Origin: Betaproteobacteria bacterium RIFCSPLOWO2_12_FULL_68_20
GTDB lineage: Bacteria > Pseudomonadota > Gammaproteobacteria > Burkholderiales > SG8-39
Length of the DNA: 53,683 bases
Assembly: GCA_001770655.1 (NCBI GenBank)
Contig: MERQ01000103.1
Coordinates: 1-53,683, forward strand
Direction: 5' to 3'
The notes beneath the pieces are model-generated. The model worked only from the letters and a program-made list of their open reading frames with translations, did no database searches and was not told the origin of the DNA. Below, in pieces: positions 35,509 through 50,141 of this stretch; position 1 is the first letter of the stretch, and each line of letters starts with the position of its first letter. The position numbers were made by a program, and so were the translations under genes.

Positions 35509-38500
35509 TCATCCGACCCACGCACGCGCATTGCGGAACAGCCGCATCCACGGCGAATCCTCGCCCGCCCCGTCCGGCGTCCACGACATCTGCACGCTGC
35601 GGAACACGCGCTCGGGGTGCGGCATGACGATGGTGAAGCGGCCGTCCGGCGTGGTGAGGCCGGTGATGCCGGCGGGCGAGCCGTTGGGGTTGTACGGATA
35701 ACGCTCGGTCGCCGCGCCGCGGTTGTCGACGAAGCGCGCGCAGACGAGCGCGCGGCTCATCGCCTCGGGCGACGAGAATTCGGCACGGCCCTCGCCGTGC
35801 GCCGTGGCCACCGGAATGCGGCTCCCCGCCATTCCGCGGAACAGGATCGAGGGGCTCTCGAGCACCTCGACCATCACCAGCCGCGCCTCGAACTGCTCGG
35901 AACGGTTGCGTACGAACTCCGGCCAGTGCCCGGCGCCCGGCACCAGCTCCTTCAGCGCCGCCAGCATCTGGCAGCCGTTGCATGCGCCGAGGGCGAACGT
36001 GTCGGAACGCGCGAAGAGCTTCTCGAACTCCGCCCGGGCGCGCGCATTGAACAGGATCGTCTTCGCCCAGCCCTGGCCGCCTCCGAGCACGTCGCCGTAG
36101 GAGAATCCCCCGCCGGCGGCAAAGCCCTTGAATCCCTCGAGCGACACCCGGCCGGAAATGATGTCGGTCATGTGCACGTCCGCCGCCTCGAAGCCCGCGC
36201 GGGAAAACGCCGCCGCCATCTCGACGTGGCCGTTGACGCCCTGCTCCCGGAGGATGGCGATGCGCGGCCGCGCGCCCGACGCGACGAAGACTTCCTTCGG
36301 GTCGAACGCGAGCGCGATCGAAAGGCCCGGGTCGGGCTCCAGGATCCGGTCGTGCTCCTCGCGCGCGCACTCCGGGTTGTCGCGCAGCGACTGCAATCTG
36401 AAGCTGGTTTCGCTCCAGGCGCGCTGCAGCTCCGCGCGCTTTTCGGCGAACACCGGCCGCGCGTTGCGCGTGATCCGGATCTCTTCGCGCGCGTTCGGGT
36501 GGCCGACGACGTGCGAGCAGCCGCCGAGCCCCGCGTCGCGCAGCGCGTCCATCACGCGCGTCCGGTCGGCGGCGCGAATCTGCAGCAGCGCCCCCAGCTC
36601 CTCGCAGAACAGCGCCGCGAGCGCCAGGTCGTTCATGCGACCCGCGAGCTGCGTCTCGGCATCGCGCTTGAACGCGTCCACGTCTTCCGCGGCCGCGTCG
36701 AACGCGATCGGATCGAGGCTCAGGGTCACGCCGCAGCGGCCGGCGAACGCCATCTCGCAGGCGGCCGCGAAGAGGCCGCCGTCCGAGCGGTCGTGGTAGG
36801 CGAGGATCAGCCCCTGCGCGGCGAGACTCTGCACCGCCGAGAAGAAGCCCTTCAGCAGCGCCGCATCGTCCAGGTCCGGCGCCGTGTCGCCGAGACGCGA
36901 GTGCACCTGCGCGAGTATCGAGCCGCCGAGGCGATTCCTGCCGCGCCCGAGGTCCACCAGCACCAGCTCGGTCTCGCCCGCGTCGGTCCGCAGCCGCGGA
37001 GTGAGCGTTCCACGCACGTCCTCGCAGGGCGCGAACGCGGTCACGACGAGCGAGAGCGGCGCCACGACCTCCTTCTCGTGCCCGTCGTTCTGCCAGGTGG
37101 TGCGCATCGAGAGCGAATCCTTCCCGACCGGGATCGACACCCCGAGCGCCGGGCAGAGCTCCATCGCCACCGCGCGCACCGTGTCGTAGAGCGCGGCATC
37201 CTCGCCCGGGGTGCCGGCCGCCGCCATCCAGTTCGCCGAGAGCTTCACCCGCGCGAGCGACTCGACGCGCGCGGCGGCGAGATTGGTGATCGCCTCGCCC
37301 ACCGCGATGCGCCCCGAGGCCGGGCCGTCGATCAGCGCGAGCGGCGTGCGCTCGCCGAGCGCGAACGCCTCCCCGCCGTATCCGTCGTAGTCGAGCAGCG
37401 TCACCGCACAGTCGGCGACCGGCACCTGCCAGGGCCCCACCATCGGGTCGCGCGAGCAAAGGCCGCCCACGGTGCGGTCGCCGATGGTGACCAGGAAAGT
37501 CTTGTCGGCGACCGCGGGATGCCGCAGCACCCGGTAGGCGGCCTGCTTCAGCGCGATCCCGTCGAGCGCGAAGGGCTCGGGGTGGCGCGCGAGGTGGTTG
37601 ACGTCGCGCAGCATCTTCGGCGGCTTGCCGAGGAGGACCGCGAGGTCGATGTCCACCGGCGTTTCGCCGAGCCGCGGATCCTCGACCGACAGGCGGCGCT
37701 CGCCGGTCGCCTGTCCCAGCACGGCGAACGGGCAGCGCTCGCGCTCGCAGATGCTGCGGAACGCCGCCAGATCGTCCGCAGCGATCGCCAGGACGTAGCG
37801 CTCCTGCGCCTCGTTGCACCAGATCTCGCGCGGCGACATTCCGGAGTCCTCGGACGGCGCGGCACGCAGATCCAGCTTCGCGCCGCGGCCCGCGGCGTGC
37901 ACCAGCTCCGGGAGCGCGTTCGAGAGCCCGCCCGCGCCGACGTCGTGGATCGAGAGGATCGGATTTGCCTCGCCGCGCTGCCAGCAGCGGTCGATCACCT
38001 CCTGCGCGCGGCGCTGCATCTCGGCGTTGCCGCGCTGCACCGAATCGAAATCGAGGTCCTCGACGTTGGCGCCCGCGCCCATCGAGGAAGCGGCGCCGCC
38101 CCCCATGCCGATCAGCATGCCGGGGCCGCCGAGCTGGATCAGCAAGGTGCCGGCGGGAAGCGGCGCTTTCGCCGCGTCAGCCGCGCGGATGTTGCCGATG
38201 CCCCCGGCGAGCATGATCGGCTTGTGGTAGCCGCGCATGACGCCCCCGGCCGTGGCCTCGAAGGTGCGGAACCAGCCGGCGAGGTTGGGACGCCCGAACT
38301 CGTTGTTGAACGACGCCGCGCCGATCGGCCCCTCGAGCATGATGTCGAGCGCCGAGACGATGCGCCCGGGCCTGCCCGGATCGCCCTCCTCCCACGGCAG
38401 CGGCGCGCCCGGGATGCGCAGGTGCGACACCGCGTAGCCGACCAGGCCGGCCTTGGGCTTCGCGCCGCGGCCGGTCGCGCCCTCGTCGCGGATCTCGCCG

Positions 38501-39426
38501 CCCGCGCCGGTCGCCGCGCCCGGGAATGGCGAGATCGCGGTCGGGTGGTTGTGAGTCTCGCACTTCATCACCGTGTGGGTGAGCTCGGCGTGCGCCCGGT
38601 ACACGCCGTCGCGGTCCGCAAAGAAGCGCTGCGCCACGCGCCCCTCCATGACGGCGGCGTTGTCGGCGTAGGCGACCACCGTGCCGCGCGGGTTCGCCGC
38701 GTGCGTGTGCCGGATCATCGAAAAGAGCGAATGCTCCTTTTTCGCTCCGTCCACGCTCCAGTCGGCGTTGAAGATCTTGTGCCGGCAATGCTCCGAGTTT
38801 GCCTGCGCGAACATGGTGAGCTCGGCGTCGGTCGGGTCGCGCCCCAGCGGGCCGAACGCCTCGCGCAGATATCCGAGCTCGTCCTCCGAGAGCGCGAGGC
38901 CGAGCCGCAGGTTCGCCTCCGCAAGCGTCGCCAGCGGGATGCGCGCGAGCGGGCGCGGCGGCACGTGCCGGAACAGACGCTCGGCCTGCGCGGGCGAATC
39001 GAGCACCGTCTCGGTCATCCGGTCGTGCAGCAGCCGCGCGAGGCGCGCGCGCGCCGTCGGTGGAACGTCGCCGGAGAGGCGATAAAGCGTGCCGCGCTCG
39101 ATGCGGCGCACGGTCGCGAGGCCGCAGTTGTGCGCGATGTCGGTCGCCTTCGACGACCACGGGGAGATCGTGCCGAGGCGCGGCACCGTGAGGAAAGTCG
39201 CGTCGCCGCCGGCCCGGCGGGGCATTGCCGGGCCGCCTGCGGCCAGCAGCCGCTCGAGAAGCTCGCGCGTGGCGGCGGCAGGCTCCGATTCGAGCTCGAC
39301 GAAATGCCAGTGCTCGGCGTCCACGCCGCGCACTCCGGGATGCGCTTGCTGAAGGGAGGAGAGAAGCTTGGCGAGGCGAAACTCGGACAGCGCGCGCGCG
39401 CCGCGGAGCTGGAGGATCTTGGGCAT
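35509..39426 (-). CDS. purL: Phosphoribosylformylglycinamidine synthase (large single-chain PurL)
   Basis: Converts FGAR to FGAM with glutamine as nitrogen donor in purine synthesis. 1305 residues, the full fused proteobacterial form. N-terminal PurS-like domain; linker; two ATP/FGAR domains ([15 protein letters not shown]...[10 protein letters not shown]); C-terminal class I glutaminase with nucleophile Cys in [11 protein letters not shown] and the catalytic His in ATAHGEGR. Complete. Confidence 0.97.
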   Translation of the reverse strand: MPKILQLRGARALSEFRLAKLLSSLQQAHPGVRGVDAEHWHFVELESEPAAATRELLERLLAAGGPAMPRRAGGDATFLTVPRLGTISPWSSKATDIAHNCGLATVRRIERGTLYRLSGDVPPTARARLARLLHDRMTETVLDSPAQAERLFRHVPPRPLARIPLATLAEANLRLGLALSEDELGYLREAFGPLGRDPTDAELTMFAQANSEHCRHKIFNADWSVDGAKKEHSLFSMIRHTHAANPRGTVVAYADNAAVMEGRVAQRFFADRDGVYRAHAELTHTVMKCETHNHPTAISPFPGAATGAGGEIRDEGATGRGAKPKAGLVGYAVSHLRIPGAPLPWEEGDPGRPGRIVSALDIMLEGPIGAASFNNEFGRPNLAGWFRTFEATAGGVMRGYHKPIMLAGGIGNIRAADAAKAPLPAGTLLIQLGGPGMLIGMGGGAASSMGAGANVEDLDFDSVQRGNAEMQRRAQEVIDRCWQRGEANPILSIHDVGAGGLSNALPELVHAAGRGAKLDLRAAPSEDSGMSPREIWCNEAQERYVLAIAADDLAAFRSICERERCPFAVLGQATGERRLSVEDPRLGETPVDIDLAVLLGKPPKMLRDVNHLARHPEPFALDGIALKQAAYRVLRHPAVADKTFLVTIGDRTVGGLCSRDPMVGPWQVPVADCAVTLLDYDGYGGEAFALGERTPLALIDGPASGRIAVGEAITNLAAARVESLARVKLSANWMAAAGTPGEDAALYDTVRAVAMELCPALGVSIPVGKDSLSMRTTWQNDGHEKEVVAPLSLVVTAFAPCEDVRGTLTPRLRTDAGETELVLVDLGRGRNRLGGSILAQVHSRLGDTAPDLDDAALLKGFFSAVQSLAAQGLILAYHDRSDGGLFAAACEMAFAGRCGVTLSLDPIAFDAAAEDVDAFKRDAETQLAGRMNDLALAALFCEELGALLQIRAADRTRVMDALRDAGLGGCSHVVGHPNAREEIRITRNARPVFAEKRAELQRAWSETSFRLQSLRDNPECAREEHDRILEPDPGLSIALAFDPKEVFVASGARPRIAILREQGVNGHVEMAAAFSRAGFEAADVHMTDIISGRVSLEGFKGFAAGGGFSYGDVLGGGQGWAKTILFNARARAEFEKLFARSDTFALGACNGCQMLAALKELVPGAGHWPEFVRNRSEQFEARLVMVEVLESPSILFRGMAGSRIPVATAHGEGRAEFSSPEAMSRALVCARFVDNRGAATERYPYNPNGSPAGITGLTTPDGRFTIVMPHPERVFRSVQMSWTPDGAGEDSPWMRLFRNARAWVG

Positions 39427-39454
39427 CGCTCGGCGAGGCCGGTAAAGCGGGATT

Positions 39455-42400
39455 CTACTTGACCTGCGGCTCCTTGACCGTGCCGCCGAGATTGAGGGTC
39501 GCGCGCAGCGTCTGGTTCGCCGTCCTGACGTCGGCGACGATGCGCCCGGTGAGCGCCCCGCTCGAGGCGATGTCGGCGCTCGCGCCGGCGTTGAGCGCGC
39601 CCGCGCCGATAGTGACGTTGCGCAGCGAGACTGCGCCCCTGTCGTAGACTCCCTGAGCGCTCAGCTCGGCGAACTGCGTGCGCCCGCTCGCCTGCCTGCC
39701 GCCGGTCTGGATCGCGCGCGACAGGTCGAAGCTGCCGAGCGCTCCCTTGGCGATGGTGAAGTTGCCCTCGACGCGGACGCCCGCGGCGAGCTTGGCGGGC
39801 TCGGCACCGCTGTAGGAGAACCTGCCCGAGCCTTCCGCCTTGCCTTCGGAGAGCAGCGCCGGGGCGAACACCGCCGCGTTGATGCCGCGCACGGTGAGCG
39901 CGCCGTCGACGCTCCAGCTCGCACCCCATTGCACCTTCGCGGCCCCCGAGATCGTGCCTTCGAGCGTGCTGCCGCCCCAGGACTCGATGCTCATCGCCTT
40001 GCGCGTCGCGCTCCCTTTCATGCCGAACTGGTTGAGCGAGACCTCCGGCGCGAACGGAACGGCGAAGCTTCCCGCCATCACGTCGAACTCGATTTCCGCG
40101 TCCCTGGGCGTCAGCTTCGCGACCAGGCTCTCCGGCCCGCGCACGGTGGCCGAGCGCAGCGCGCCGGTCTCGGCGTACACCAGCTCGGCGTCGAGCGGCG
40201 GCAGCGGCAGCGGCCCGTCGAGCTTCACCTGCTTCGCGACGACGCGCTGCACCGAGAACCTGTCGCCTTTCGGCGCCCCGAACAGAGCGTCGCCGAGCGC
40301 CTGCTGCGGCAGCGTCACGCCCTCGAGCTCGATGCGGCCGAAGACCTTCTTCTCGCCGAACAGCGATCCGATCGCCGGGTAGGCGCGCACCTCCGCGATC
40401 TTCGCGTCGCCGACGCTGACTCCCGAGAGCTTCAGCTGCACGCCGGTGATCACGGAAAGCCGCCCGGAGGCGATCCTGACCGGCCGGCCGAGCGCCTCGC
40501 CCGCGGCCTTCTCGTAGTCAGAGGTCGACACCGGCATCACGTGGATCGCGCCGACCCCGCCCACCAGGAGAACGAACAGCGCGATCGCCGCCGGCCTGCC
40601 CCATTTCATGGGGCGACGCAGCTTCGCGGGTGCCGCGGTGGCGATCTCGGGCTCCTCCTTGCGCGTCCTTTGCTCCTCGCGCTCGCGCGCAGCGCGGCGC
40701 GCTTCCTTGGTGAGAGCCTGCTCGTCGCGCCGGACGTCGTCCATGTCGAGGTCTTCGTCCGTGACCCCGATGTCGTCCTGCGGCGCCTTCTCGGCCGCCT
40801 TGGCGGCGAGCGCCTCGCGCGCCGCGCGCTTGCGCTCATCCGCCTCGCGGGCGCGCTGCTCTTCCTCCTCGCGCTCGCGGCGCTCTTCCTCCTCGCGTGC
40901 GCGCCGCTCCTCGTCCTCGCGGCGGCGGCGTTCCTCTTGCTCGCGCCGCTTGCGCTCCTGCGCTTCGCGCGCCCCGCGCTCGGCCTCCTCCTGCGCGCGG
41001 CGCTCCTTCTCCTCCTTCGCCTTGCGCTCGGCCTCCTCCTTGGCGCGGCGTTCCTCGTCGTCGCGCCGCGAGAACGAATCGAGGTCGGCGAGCAACGAGT
41101 CCGCCAGGCCCGCGCCGGCTGCCGCCGCCGGCTTCTCCCCGGCCTCGCGCCCCACCCGCTCCTCCTCTTCCTTGCGGCGGCGGCGATCGTCGTCCTCGCG
41201 CCGCTTGCGCTCGTCCTCTTCGCGCCGCTTGCGCTCGGCCTCTTCGCTGGCGCGGCGCTCCTGCTCTTCCGTGCGCCGGCGATCCTCTTCTTCGCGCCGC
41301 TTGCGCTCGGCCTCGGCCCTGGCCCGTTCCTCCTCGTCGCGCTTGCTGCGCTCCTCTTCCTCGCGCGCCTTGCGCTCGGCCTCCTGCTTCGCGCGTCGCT
41401 GATCCTCCTCGCGCCTGCTGCGCTCCTCTTCCTCGCGGCGCCTGCGTTCCTCGGCCTCGCGCGCCTTGCGCTCGGCCTCTTCCTTCGCGCGGCGCTCCTC
41501 CTCCTCGCGCTTCCTGCGCTCCTCTTCCTCGCGCCGCTTGCGCTCCTTTTCCTCGCGCGCCTTGCGCTCGGCCTCTTCCTTCGCGCGACGCTCCTCCTCC
41601 TCGCGCTTCCTGCGCTCTTCCTCCTCGCGCCGCGCACGCTCCTCCGCCTCGCGCTTCGCCTTCTCCTCGGCTTCCTTGCGGGCGCGCTCGGCTTCCTCCT
41701 TCGCCCTGCGCTCCGCCGCTTCCCTCGCCTGGCGCTCCTCCTCAAGCCGCCGGCGCAGCTCCTCCGCCTCGCGCTTCGCCTTTTCCGCCTCCTCCTTGTG
41801 CGCGCGCTCGGCCTCCTCGCGCGCCTTGCGCTCGACCTCGAGCCTGGCCTGCATCTCGGCCTCGGACTTCGCCTTGGCCTCGGCCGCCGCGCGCACTACT
41901 GCATCGCGCGCCGCCCTGACTTTCGCGTCGGTTTCCGCCTTCGCCTTGGCCTCGGCCTCCGCCCGCGCCTTCGCCTCCGCTTCCGCGCGCAGCCTCGCCT
42001 CGCGCTCGGCGCGCGCCGTCGTTTCCGCCTCCGCTTTCGCTTTGGCTTCGACCTCCTGCCGCCCCTTGTAGGAGACCGCCTCCTCTTCCTTGGCGCGGCG
42101 CTCCGCGCCCGCGCGCGCCTTGGCGGCGAGATCCACCGGTGCCTGGGGAGACGGCGCCGGGGCGCGCGGAGGAAGCTTCAGCGCTTGCGTGAAGTCGAGG
42201 TCGGGGGCCGGCTCCGTCGGCGCCGCCGCGGCAGGCTTGGCGGGCCCTTTCGGCGCCGCCTTCGACCCCGACGACACTTCGCGGATAAAGCCGTCCTTGT
42301 CGAGCTGTGCGATCAGCTGCTGGAACTTGGCGTCGAAGGTCTTGCCGACCTTCTGCGCGACATCCGACACCGTAAGCCTGCCGTCGAATGCCGACAGCAC

Positions 42401-42490
42401 CGCGCGGTCGGCCCGCGACAGGAGGCTGGTCTTGCCGGCGGCTTCCTGGACGCCTTTGCCCGACTTCGAGTAGATCGCGGTGGGATTCAT
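39455..42490 (-). CDS. AsmA-like membrane protein with very long charged single-helix region
   Basis: 1011 residues. Order: a small helical/winged-helix-like domain (about 20-72, [21 protein letters not shown]); a Pro/Ala linker (75-120); a charged ER/K/A-rich region (about 122-448) and a second one (476-568), separated by a non-charged gap at 450-475; an acidic stretch 572-590; one transmembrane segment (about 632-650, [15 protein letters not shown]); then an AsmA-type beta-rich domain (655-1011) with [16 protein letters not shown]. Topology inferred: N-terminus in cytoplasm, AsmA part in periplasm. Highly repetitive E/R/K codons. AsmA relatives move or organise lipids; the role of the long helix is unknown. 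Confidence 0.75.
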   Translation of the reverse strand: MNPTAIYSKSGKGVQEAAGKTSLLSRADRAVLSAFDGRLTVSDVAQKVGKTFDAKFQQLIAQLDKDGFIREVSSGSKAAPKGPAKPAAAAPTEPAPDLDFTQALKLPPRAPAPSPQAPVDLAAKARAGAERRAKEEEAVSYKGRQEVEAKAKAEAETTARAEREARLRAEAEAKARAEAEAKAKAETDAKVRAARDAVVRAAAEAKAKSEAEMQARLEVERKAREEAERAHKEEAEKAKREAEELRRRLEEERQAREAAERRAKEEAERARKEAEEKAKREAEERARREEEERRKREEEERRAKEEAERKAREEKERKRREEEERRKREEEERRAKEEAERKAREAEERRRREEEERSRREEDQRRAKQEAERKAREEEERSKRDEEERARAEAERKRREEEDRRRTEEQERRASEEAERKRREEDERKRREDDDRRRRKEEEERVGREAGEKPAAAAGAGLADSLLADLDSFSRRDDEERRAKEEAERKAKEEKERRAQEEAERGAREAQERKRREQEERRRREDEERRAREEEERREREEEEQRAREADERKRAAREALAAKAAEKAPQDDIGVTDEDLDMDDVRRDEQALTKEARRAAREREEQRTRKEEPEIATAAPAKLRRPMKWGRPAAIALFVLLVGGVGAIHVMPVSTSDYEKAAGEALGRPVRIASGRLSVITGVQLKLSGVSVGDAKIAEVRAYPAIGSLFGEKKVFGRIELEGVTLPQQALGDALFGAPKGDRFSVQRVVAKQVKLDGPLPLPPLDAELVYAETGALRSATVRGPESLVAKLTPRDAEIEFDVMAGSFAVPFAPEVSLNQFGMKGSATRKAMSIESWGGSTLEGTISGAAKVQWGASWSVDGALTVRGINAAVFAPALLSEGKAEGSGRFSYSGAEPAKLAAGVRVEGNFTIAKGALGSFDLSRAIQTGGRQASGRTQFAELSAQGVYDRGAVSLRNVTIGAGALNAGASADIASSGALTGRIVADVRTANQTLRATLNLGGTVKEPQVK

Positions 42491-42524
42491 GCTTGTTATA
42501 TTGCGCGGCAGCTTATTATAAGCA

Positions 42525-42552
42525 GACGCTCCGCGTGAGACGCTCCGCGTGA
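42525..42552. repeat. Two tandem copies of a 14-bp unit
   Basis: GACGCTCCGCGTGA occurs twice head to tail in the 67-bp gap between the AsmA-like gene and the oxoprolinase-like gene. It ends 6 bp before the stop codon of the latter. The gap also holds TTATTATAAGC (42513-42523), which could contain the promoter of the AsmA-like gene. Origin by slippage is likely. Confidence 0.8.
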
Positions 42553-42557
42553 GCCGG

Positions 42558-46301
<3,744 letters not shown>

Positions 46302-46331
46302 CCGGGGAGCATTCTAGTAAAGTGCGCGGGC

Positions 46332-47519
46332 TTGGCTGGCATCTCTCTCGGTCTCACCCTGCTGCTCGGCACGCTGTTCGCGCTGGTGCCGCTCGGCGTG
46401 GACGCGTTCCTGCCCGCGATGCCGGCGATCGCCGCCGCGCTCGGCGCCGAGCCGCGCACGGTGCAGTTCGCCCTCACCACGTTCCTCGCCGGCGGCGCGC
46501 TCGGGCAGCTGTTCTGGGGGCCGTTCTCCGACCGCTTCGGACGCCGGCCGACGCTGCTCGCCGGCCTCGCGGTGGCGCTCGGCGCGAGCGCCGCCTGCGC
46601 GCTGGCGCAATCCGCGACGGCGATCGTGCTGCTGCGCTTCCTGCAGGGGCTCGGCATGTCCGCCGGGCCGGTGATCGCGCGCGCCGTGGCGCGCGACCTG
46701 TTCGCGCATGAGCAGGCGGCACGCCTGCTCGCGCGCATGACCGTCGTGTTCGGGCTCGTGCCGATCCTCGCTCCGCTGGCGGGCGGCGCGCTGATCGGCA
46801 TCGGCTGGGAGGCGGTGTTCTGGTTCTACGCCGCGGTGGTGGCGGCGCTCGCCGTGGTGGTCCATGCGGTGCTCGCCGAGACGGCCCCGGCGCTCGGCGC
46901 CGCGCACCCGGCGCGCGAGATCGCGTCCCGCTACTGGGGGCTGCTGCGCGACCGGCGCTTCATCGCGCCGCTGACGGTGCTGCTCGCCTCGCAGTTCGGC
47001 GTGGTGAGCTTCATTTCCAGCTCGGCTTTCGTCATGGTGCAAGCCTACGGCGTGTCCGCGCAGGGCTTCGCGGTCCTCTTTTCGACCGTGATGCTCGGCC
47101 ACATCGCGGGCGCGTGGCTCTCGAGCCGGGCCGTGCTCAAGCGCGGCATCGCGCGCCTGGTGCGCTTGGGAGCGTGGCTCAGCTTCGCGGGGGGTGTCGC
47201 GGCCGGCGTCCTCGTCTGGTCGGGGCTCGCGCACTGGGCGTGGGTGATCGGGCCGATGGTCCTGTACATGTTCGGGATCGGCTTCGTTTTTCCGAACGCC
47301 ATCGCGGCGGCGCTGTCGCCCTTTCCGAAAATCGCCGGCAGCGCCTCGGCGCTGCTGGGATTTCTGCAGTTCGGCACCAGCGCGGTGACGAGCGGCGTGC
47401 TGGCGGTGCTGTTCGACGGCACCGGCCGGCCGATGGCCGCTGCGATCGCGCTCGGCGCGGTCGCAGCGCTCGCGGCCGAGCGCCTGATCCTCCGACCGGC
47501 GCTCGAGCGCGCGGGCTGA
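46332..47519 (+). CDS. Bcr/CflA-type MFS multidrug exporter
   Basis: 395 residues with 12 hydrophobic segments. The motif [13 protein letters not shown] between TM2 and TM3 is the MFS signature; [20 protein letters not shown] near the start matches the Bcr/CflA drug:H+ antiporters. Start uncertain: TTG at 46332 is the nearest plausible start, since no ATG or in-frame GTG precedes TM1; the frame is open further upstream inside the minus-strand gene. It stands 1 bp before the hydroxyglutarate-oxidase-like gene. Confidence 0.85.
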   Translation: MAGISLGLTLLLGTLFALVPLGVDAFLPAMPAIAAALGAEPRTVQFALTTFLAGGALGQLFWGPFSDRFGRRPTLLAGLAVALGASAACALAQSATAIVLLRFLQGLGMSAGPVIARAVARDLFAHEQAARLLARMTVVFGLVPILAPLAGGALIGIGWEAVFWFYAAVVAALAVVVHAVLAETAPALGAAHPAREIASRYWGLLRDRRFIAPLTVLLASQFGVVSFISSSAFVMVQAYGVSAQGFAVLFSTVMLGHIAGAWLSSRAVLKRGIARLVRLGAWLSFAGGVAAGVLVWSGLAHWAWVIGPMVLYMFGIGFVFPNAIAAALSPFPKIAGSASALLGFLQFGTSAVTSGVLAVLFDGTGRPMAAAIALGAVAALAAERLILRPALERAG

Positions 47520-47520
47520 G

Positions 47521-48621
47521 ATGGACCGCGTCGAGTGCGTGGTGGTCGGCGCGGGAATCGTCGGGCTCGCCTGCGCGCGCGCGCTCGCGCTCGCCGGGCG
47601 CGAGGTGGTGATCCTGGAGGCCGAGGGCGCCATCGGCATGCACACCAGCTCGCGCAACTCCGAGGTGATCCACGCCGGGATCTACTACCCCGCCGGATCG
47701 CTCAAGGCGCGCAGCTGCGTCGCGGGAAACCGGCTCCTGTACGAGTATTGCGTCGAGCGCGGGGTGGCCCACGCGCGCTGCGGCAAGCTCATCGTCGCCG
47801 CCGACGCGAGCCAGGCTCACGAGCTGGGGAAGATCCAGGCGCGGGCCCACGCCAACGGCGCGACCGACGTGGTCCGGATGACGCGCGAGCAGGCCTGCGC
47901 CCTGGAACCGGCGCTCTCGTGCACCGCGGCACTCTTCTCGCCCTCGACCGGCATCATCGACAGCCACGCGCTGATGCTCGCGTACCTGGGCGATGCCGAG
48001 GCGCGCGGCGCGGTGCTGGCGCTGCGCAGCCGGCTGGAAAGAGCGCTGGCCCGCGCGGGCGGGTTCGAGCTGCGCGTCGCAGGGGCCGAGCCGATCGAAT
48101 GCCGGATCCTGGTCAACAGCGCCGGGCTGCGCTCGCCGGGCGTGGCGCGCGCGATCGACGGATATCCCGTCGCGATGGCGCCGCGCGAGCTGTACGCGAA
48201 AGGCAATTACTACACGCTCGCCGGCCGCGCGCCGTTCTCGCGCCTCGTCTACCCGGTGCCGGAACCGGGCGGGCTGGGAGTGCATGTCACGCTCGATCTC
48301 GCGGGACGGGTGCGCTTCGGCCCGGACGTCGAGTGGGTGGATGCGATCGACTATCAGGTGGATCCGCGCCGAGCCGAGCGCTTCTACGGCGCGATCCGGC
48401 GCTATTGGCCCGCCCTTCCCGACGGCGCGCTCGCGCCCGCCTACGCGGGCATCCGCCCGAAAACCGCCGGGCAGGACGAGCCGGCGCAGGATTTCCTCGT
48501 CCAGGGCCCGCGCGAGCACGGCGTGCCGGGCCTCGCGAACCTGTTCGGCATCGAGTCGCCGGGTTTGACAGCGTCGCTGGCGCTGGCCGATCATGTCGCG
48601 ACCCTGCTCAACAACCCCTGA
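47521..48621 (+). CDS. FAD-dependent oxidoreductase, L-2-hydroxyglutarate oxidase (LhgO)-like
   Basis: 366 residues of the DAO/GlpD fold. FAD Rossmann motif [17 protein letters not shown] (about 7-23). [17 protein letters not shown] (about 41-57) is a hallmark of L-2-hydroxyglutarate dehydrogenases/oxidases. The C-terminal AGIRPKTAG and [15 protein letters not shown] are also family features. It would oxidise a 2-hydroxy acid, passing electrons to oxygen or quinone. Genes for a TRAP transporter follow after 10 bp, so the imported acid may be its substrate. Confidence 0.82.
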   Translation: MDRVECVVVGAGIVGLACARALALAGREVVILEAEGAIGMHTSSRNSEVIHAGIYYPAGSLKARSCVAGNRLLYEYCVERGVAHARCGKLIVAADASQAHELGKIQARAHANGATDVVRMTREQACALEPALSCTAALFSPSTGIIDSHALMLAYLGDAEARGAVLALRSRLERALARAGGFELRVAGAEPIECRILVNSAGLRSPGVARAIDGYPVAMAPRELYAKGNYYTLAGRAPFSRLVYPVPEPGGLGVHVTLDLAGRVRFGPDVEWVDAIDYQVDPRRAERFYGAIRRYWPALPDGALAPAYAGIRPKTAGQDEPAQDFLVQGPREHGVPGLANLFGIESPGLTASLALADHVATLLNNP

Positions 48622-48631
48622 GGGAGAAATC

Positions 48632-49606
48632 ATGAGACCGACATTCGCCGCCGCCGCGGCGTTCGCGGCGAGCGCCCTGCTGGGCGCCGCACAGGCGCAG
48701 ACCAAATGGGACATGCCGACTCCGTACCAGGACGGCGAGTTCCACACGCGCAACATCAAGCAGTTCGCCGAGGACGTGAAGAAGGCCTCCGGCGGCGCGC
48801 TCGACATCACCGTGCACTCGAACGGCTCGCTCATCAAGCACCCCGACATGCTGCGCGCGGTCTCGACCGGCCAGGTGAACATCGCCGAGTTCCTGCTCGG
48901 GCAGTTCGGCAACGAGGACCCGGTGTTCGCCGCGGACAACCTGCCGTTCGTCGCGCCCGGCTGGGACAGCGCGTTCAAGTTCTACCAGGCGCAGAAGCCG
49001 TTCCTGGAGAAGAAGCTGCAGGCCCGGGGGCTGCGGCTGCTCTACTCGGTGGCGTGGCCCGGCCAGGGCCTCTACACCAAGAACCCGCTCAAGACGGTGG
49101 ACGACCTCAAGGGCCAGAAATTCCGCACCTACAGCCCGCAGACCGCGCGCATGGCGGAGCTGCTGGGCGCGAGCCCGACCGTGGTGCAGGTCCCCGACGT
49201 GCCGCAGATGTTCGCGACCGGCGGCCTCTCGGCCATGATCACCTCGTCGGCCACCGGCACCTCGACCAAGGCCTGGGAGTTCGTGAAGAACTATTACAAC
49301 ACCAGCGCCTTCCACCCGAAGAACGTGGTGGTGGTGAACCTGCGCTCCTACGGGGGCCTGCCGATCGCGCAGCAGAAGGCGCTCACCAGCGCCGCGACGG
49401 CGGCCGAGACGCGCGGCTGGGAGATGGGCAAGGCGCGCGAGAAGGAAGGCAACGCCGCGCTCGCCAAGAACGGCATCGCGATCCACGAGCCCGACGCCGC
49501 CATGAAGGCCGCGTTCGGCAAGGTCGGCGCGCAGATGGCCGCCGAATGGCAGAAATCGGCCGGCGCCGAGGGCGATGCGCTCATGAAGGCGTTCCGCGGC
49601 AAGTAG
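48632..49606 (+). CDS. TRAP transporter solute-binding protein (DctP family)
   Basis: 324 residues. Signal peptide MRPTFAAAAAFAASALLGAAQAQ, then the DctP-type mature domain. The family segment LKGQKFRTYSPQTARMAELLGASPTVV (about 159-185) carries the conserved Arg in KFRTYS that pairs with carboxylate ligands. ATG 48632 follows AGGGAGAAAT. Followed 1 bp later by dctQ. Ligand probably a carboxylate; identity unknown. Confidence 0.9.
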   Translation: MRPTFAAAAAFAASALLGAAQAQTKWDMPTPYQDGEFHTRNIKQFAEDVKKASGGALDITVHSNGSLIKHPDMLRAVSTGQVNIAEFLLGQFGNEDPVFAADNLPFVAPGWDSAFKFYQAQKPFLEKKLQARGLRLLYSVAWPGQGLYTKNPLKTVDDLKGQKFRTYSPQTARMAELLGASPTVVQVPDVPQMFATGGLSAMITSSATGTSTKAWEFVKNYYNTSAFHPKNVVVVNLRSYGGLPIAQQKALTSAATAAETRGWEMGKAREKEGNAALAKNGIAIHEPDAAMKAAFGKVGAQMAAEWQKSAGAEGDALMKAFRGK

Positions 49607-49607
49607 G

Positions 49608-50141
49608 GTGAGGCGGTTTCTCGACCGCCTCTATTCCGCCAGCGGCGCGCTCGCGGCGATCTGCCTCGCCGCGGTCGGCGCGCTGATGCTCGCGCAGGCG
49701 TTCGGCCGCGAGGCCGGCTTCCTCGTCCGCGGGGCGGACGACATCGTCGCCTGGCTGACCGCCGCGTCCGCGTTCTTCGCGCTCGGCCACACCTTCCGCC
49801 ACGGCGAGCTGGTGCGCGTGGGGCTGCTGCTCGAGCGCCTCGCCCCGCGCGGCCGCCGCCTCGCCGAGCTCGCCGCGCTCGGCGTCACCGCGCTGTTCGT
49901 CGGCTACATGACCTGGGCGGTCGCGCGCTTCGTCTACGAGAGCTGGAAGTTCAAGGAGGTCGCGCAAGGCCTGATCCCGGTCCCGATCTGGATCCCCCAG
50001 CTGAGCCTCGTGCTCGGGGTCTTGATCTTCCTGATCGCGGTGCTCGACGAGCTGGCGACGGTGCTGCGCAGCGAGAAGCCCGCCTACCAGGTCGCCGAGG
50101 AGGCGCGGCGCGCCGCGGGCGATTTCTCGGAAACGCTCTAG
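49608..50141 (+). CDS. TRAP transporter small membrane subunit (DctQ family)
   Basis: 177 residues from a GTG at 49608, with four hydrophobic segments. The GADDIVAWLTAASAFFALGHTFRHGELVRV segment (about 42-71) is the DctQ signature. Works with the large subunit as the membrane pair. Directly abuts the DctM gene (TAG-GTG). Confidence 0.88.
   Translation: MRRFLDRLYSASGALAAICLAAVGALMLAQAFGREAGFLVRGADDIVAWLTAASAFFALGHTFRHGELVRVGLLLERLAPRGRRLAELAALGVTALFVGYMTWAVARFVYESWKFKEVAQGLIPVPIWIPQLSLVLGVLIFLIAVLDELATVLRSEKPAYQVAEEARRAAGDFSETL

Noticed and set aside
35440-39462. A 1340-residue open frame antisense to purL
   Set aside because: purL is certain; the antisense frame is His/Arg/Glu-rich and is a product of high GC and third-position bias.
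40650-42100. The repetitive GAG/CGC-rich stretch as a CRISPR array or DNA satellite
   Set aside because: Repeats are irregular and codon-level, encoding E/R/K-rich helix; there are no fixed-length spacers.
39929-42538. An 869-residue open frame antisense to the AsmA-like gene
   Set aside because: Its Leu/Ala/Arg-rich composition is what the opposite strand of GAG/CGC-rich coiled-coil codons gives; no motif or ribosome site, and the minus-strand gene has clear domains.
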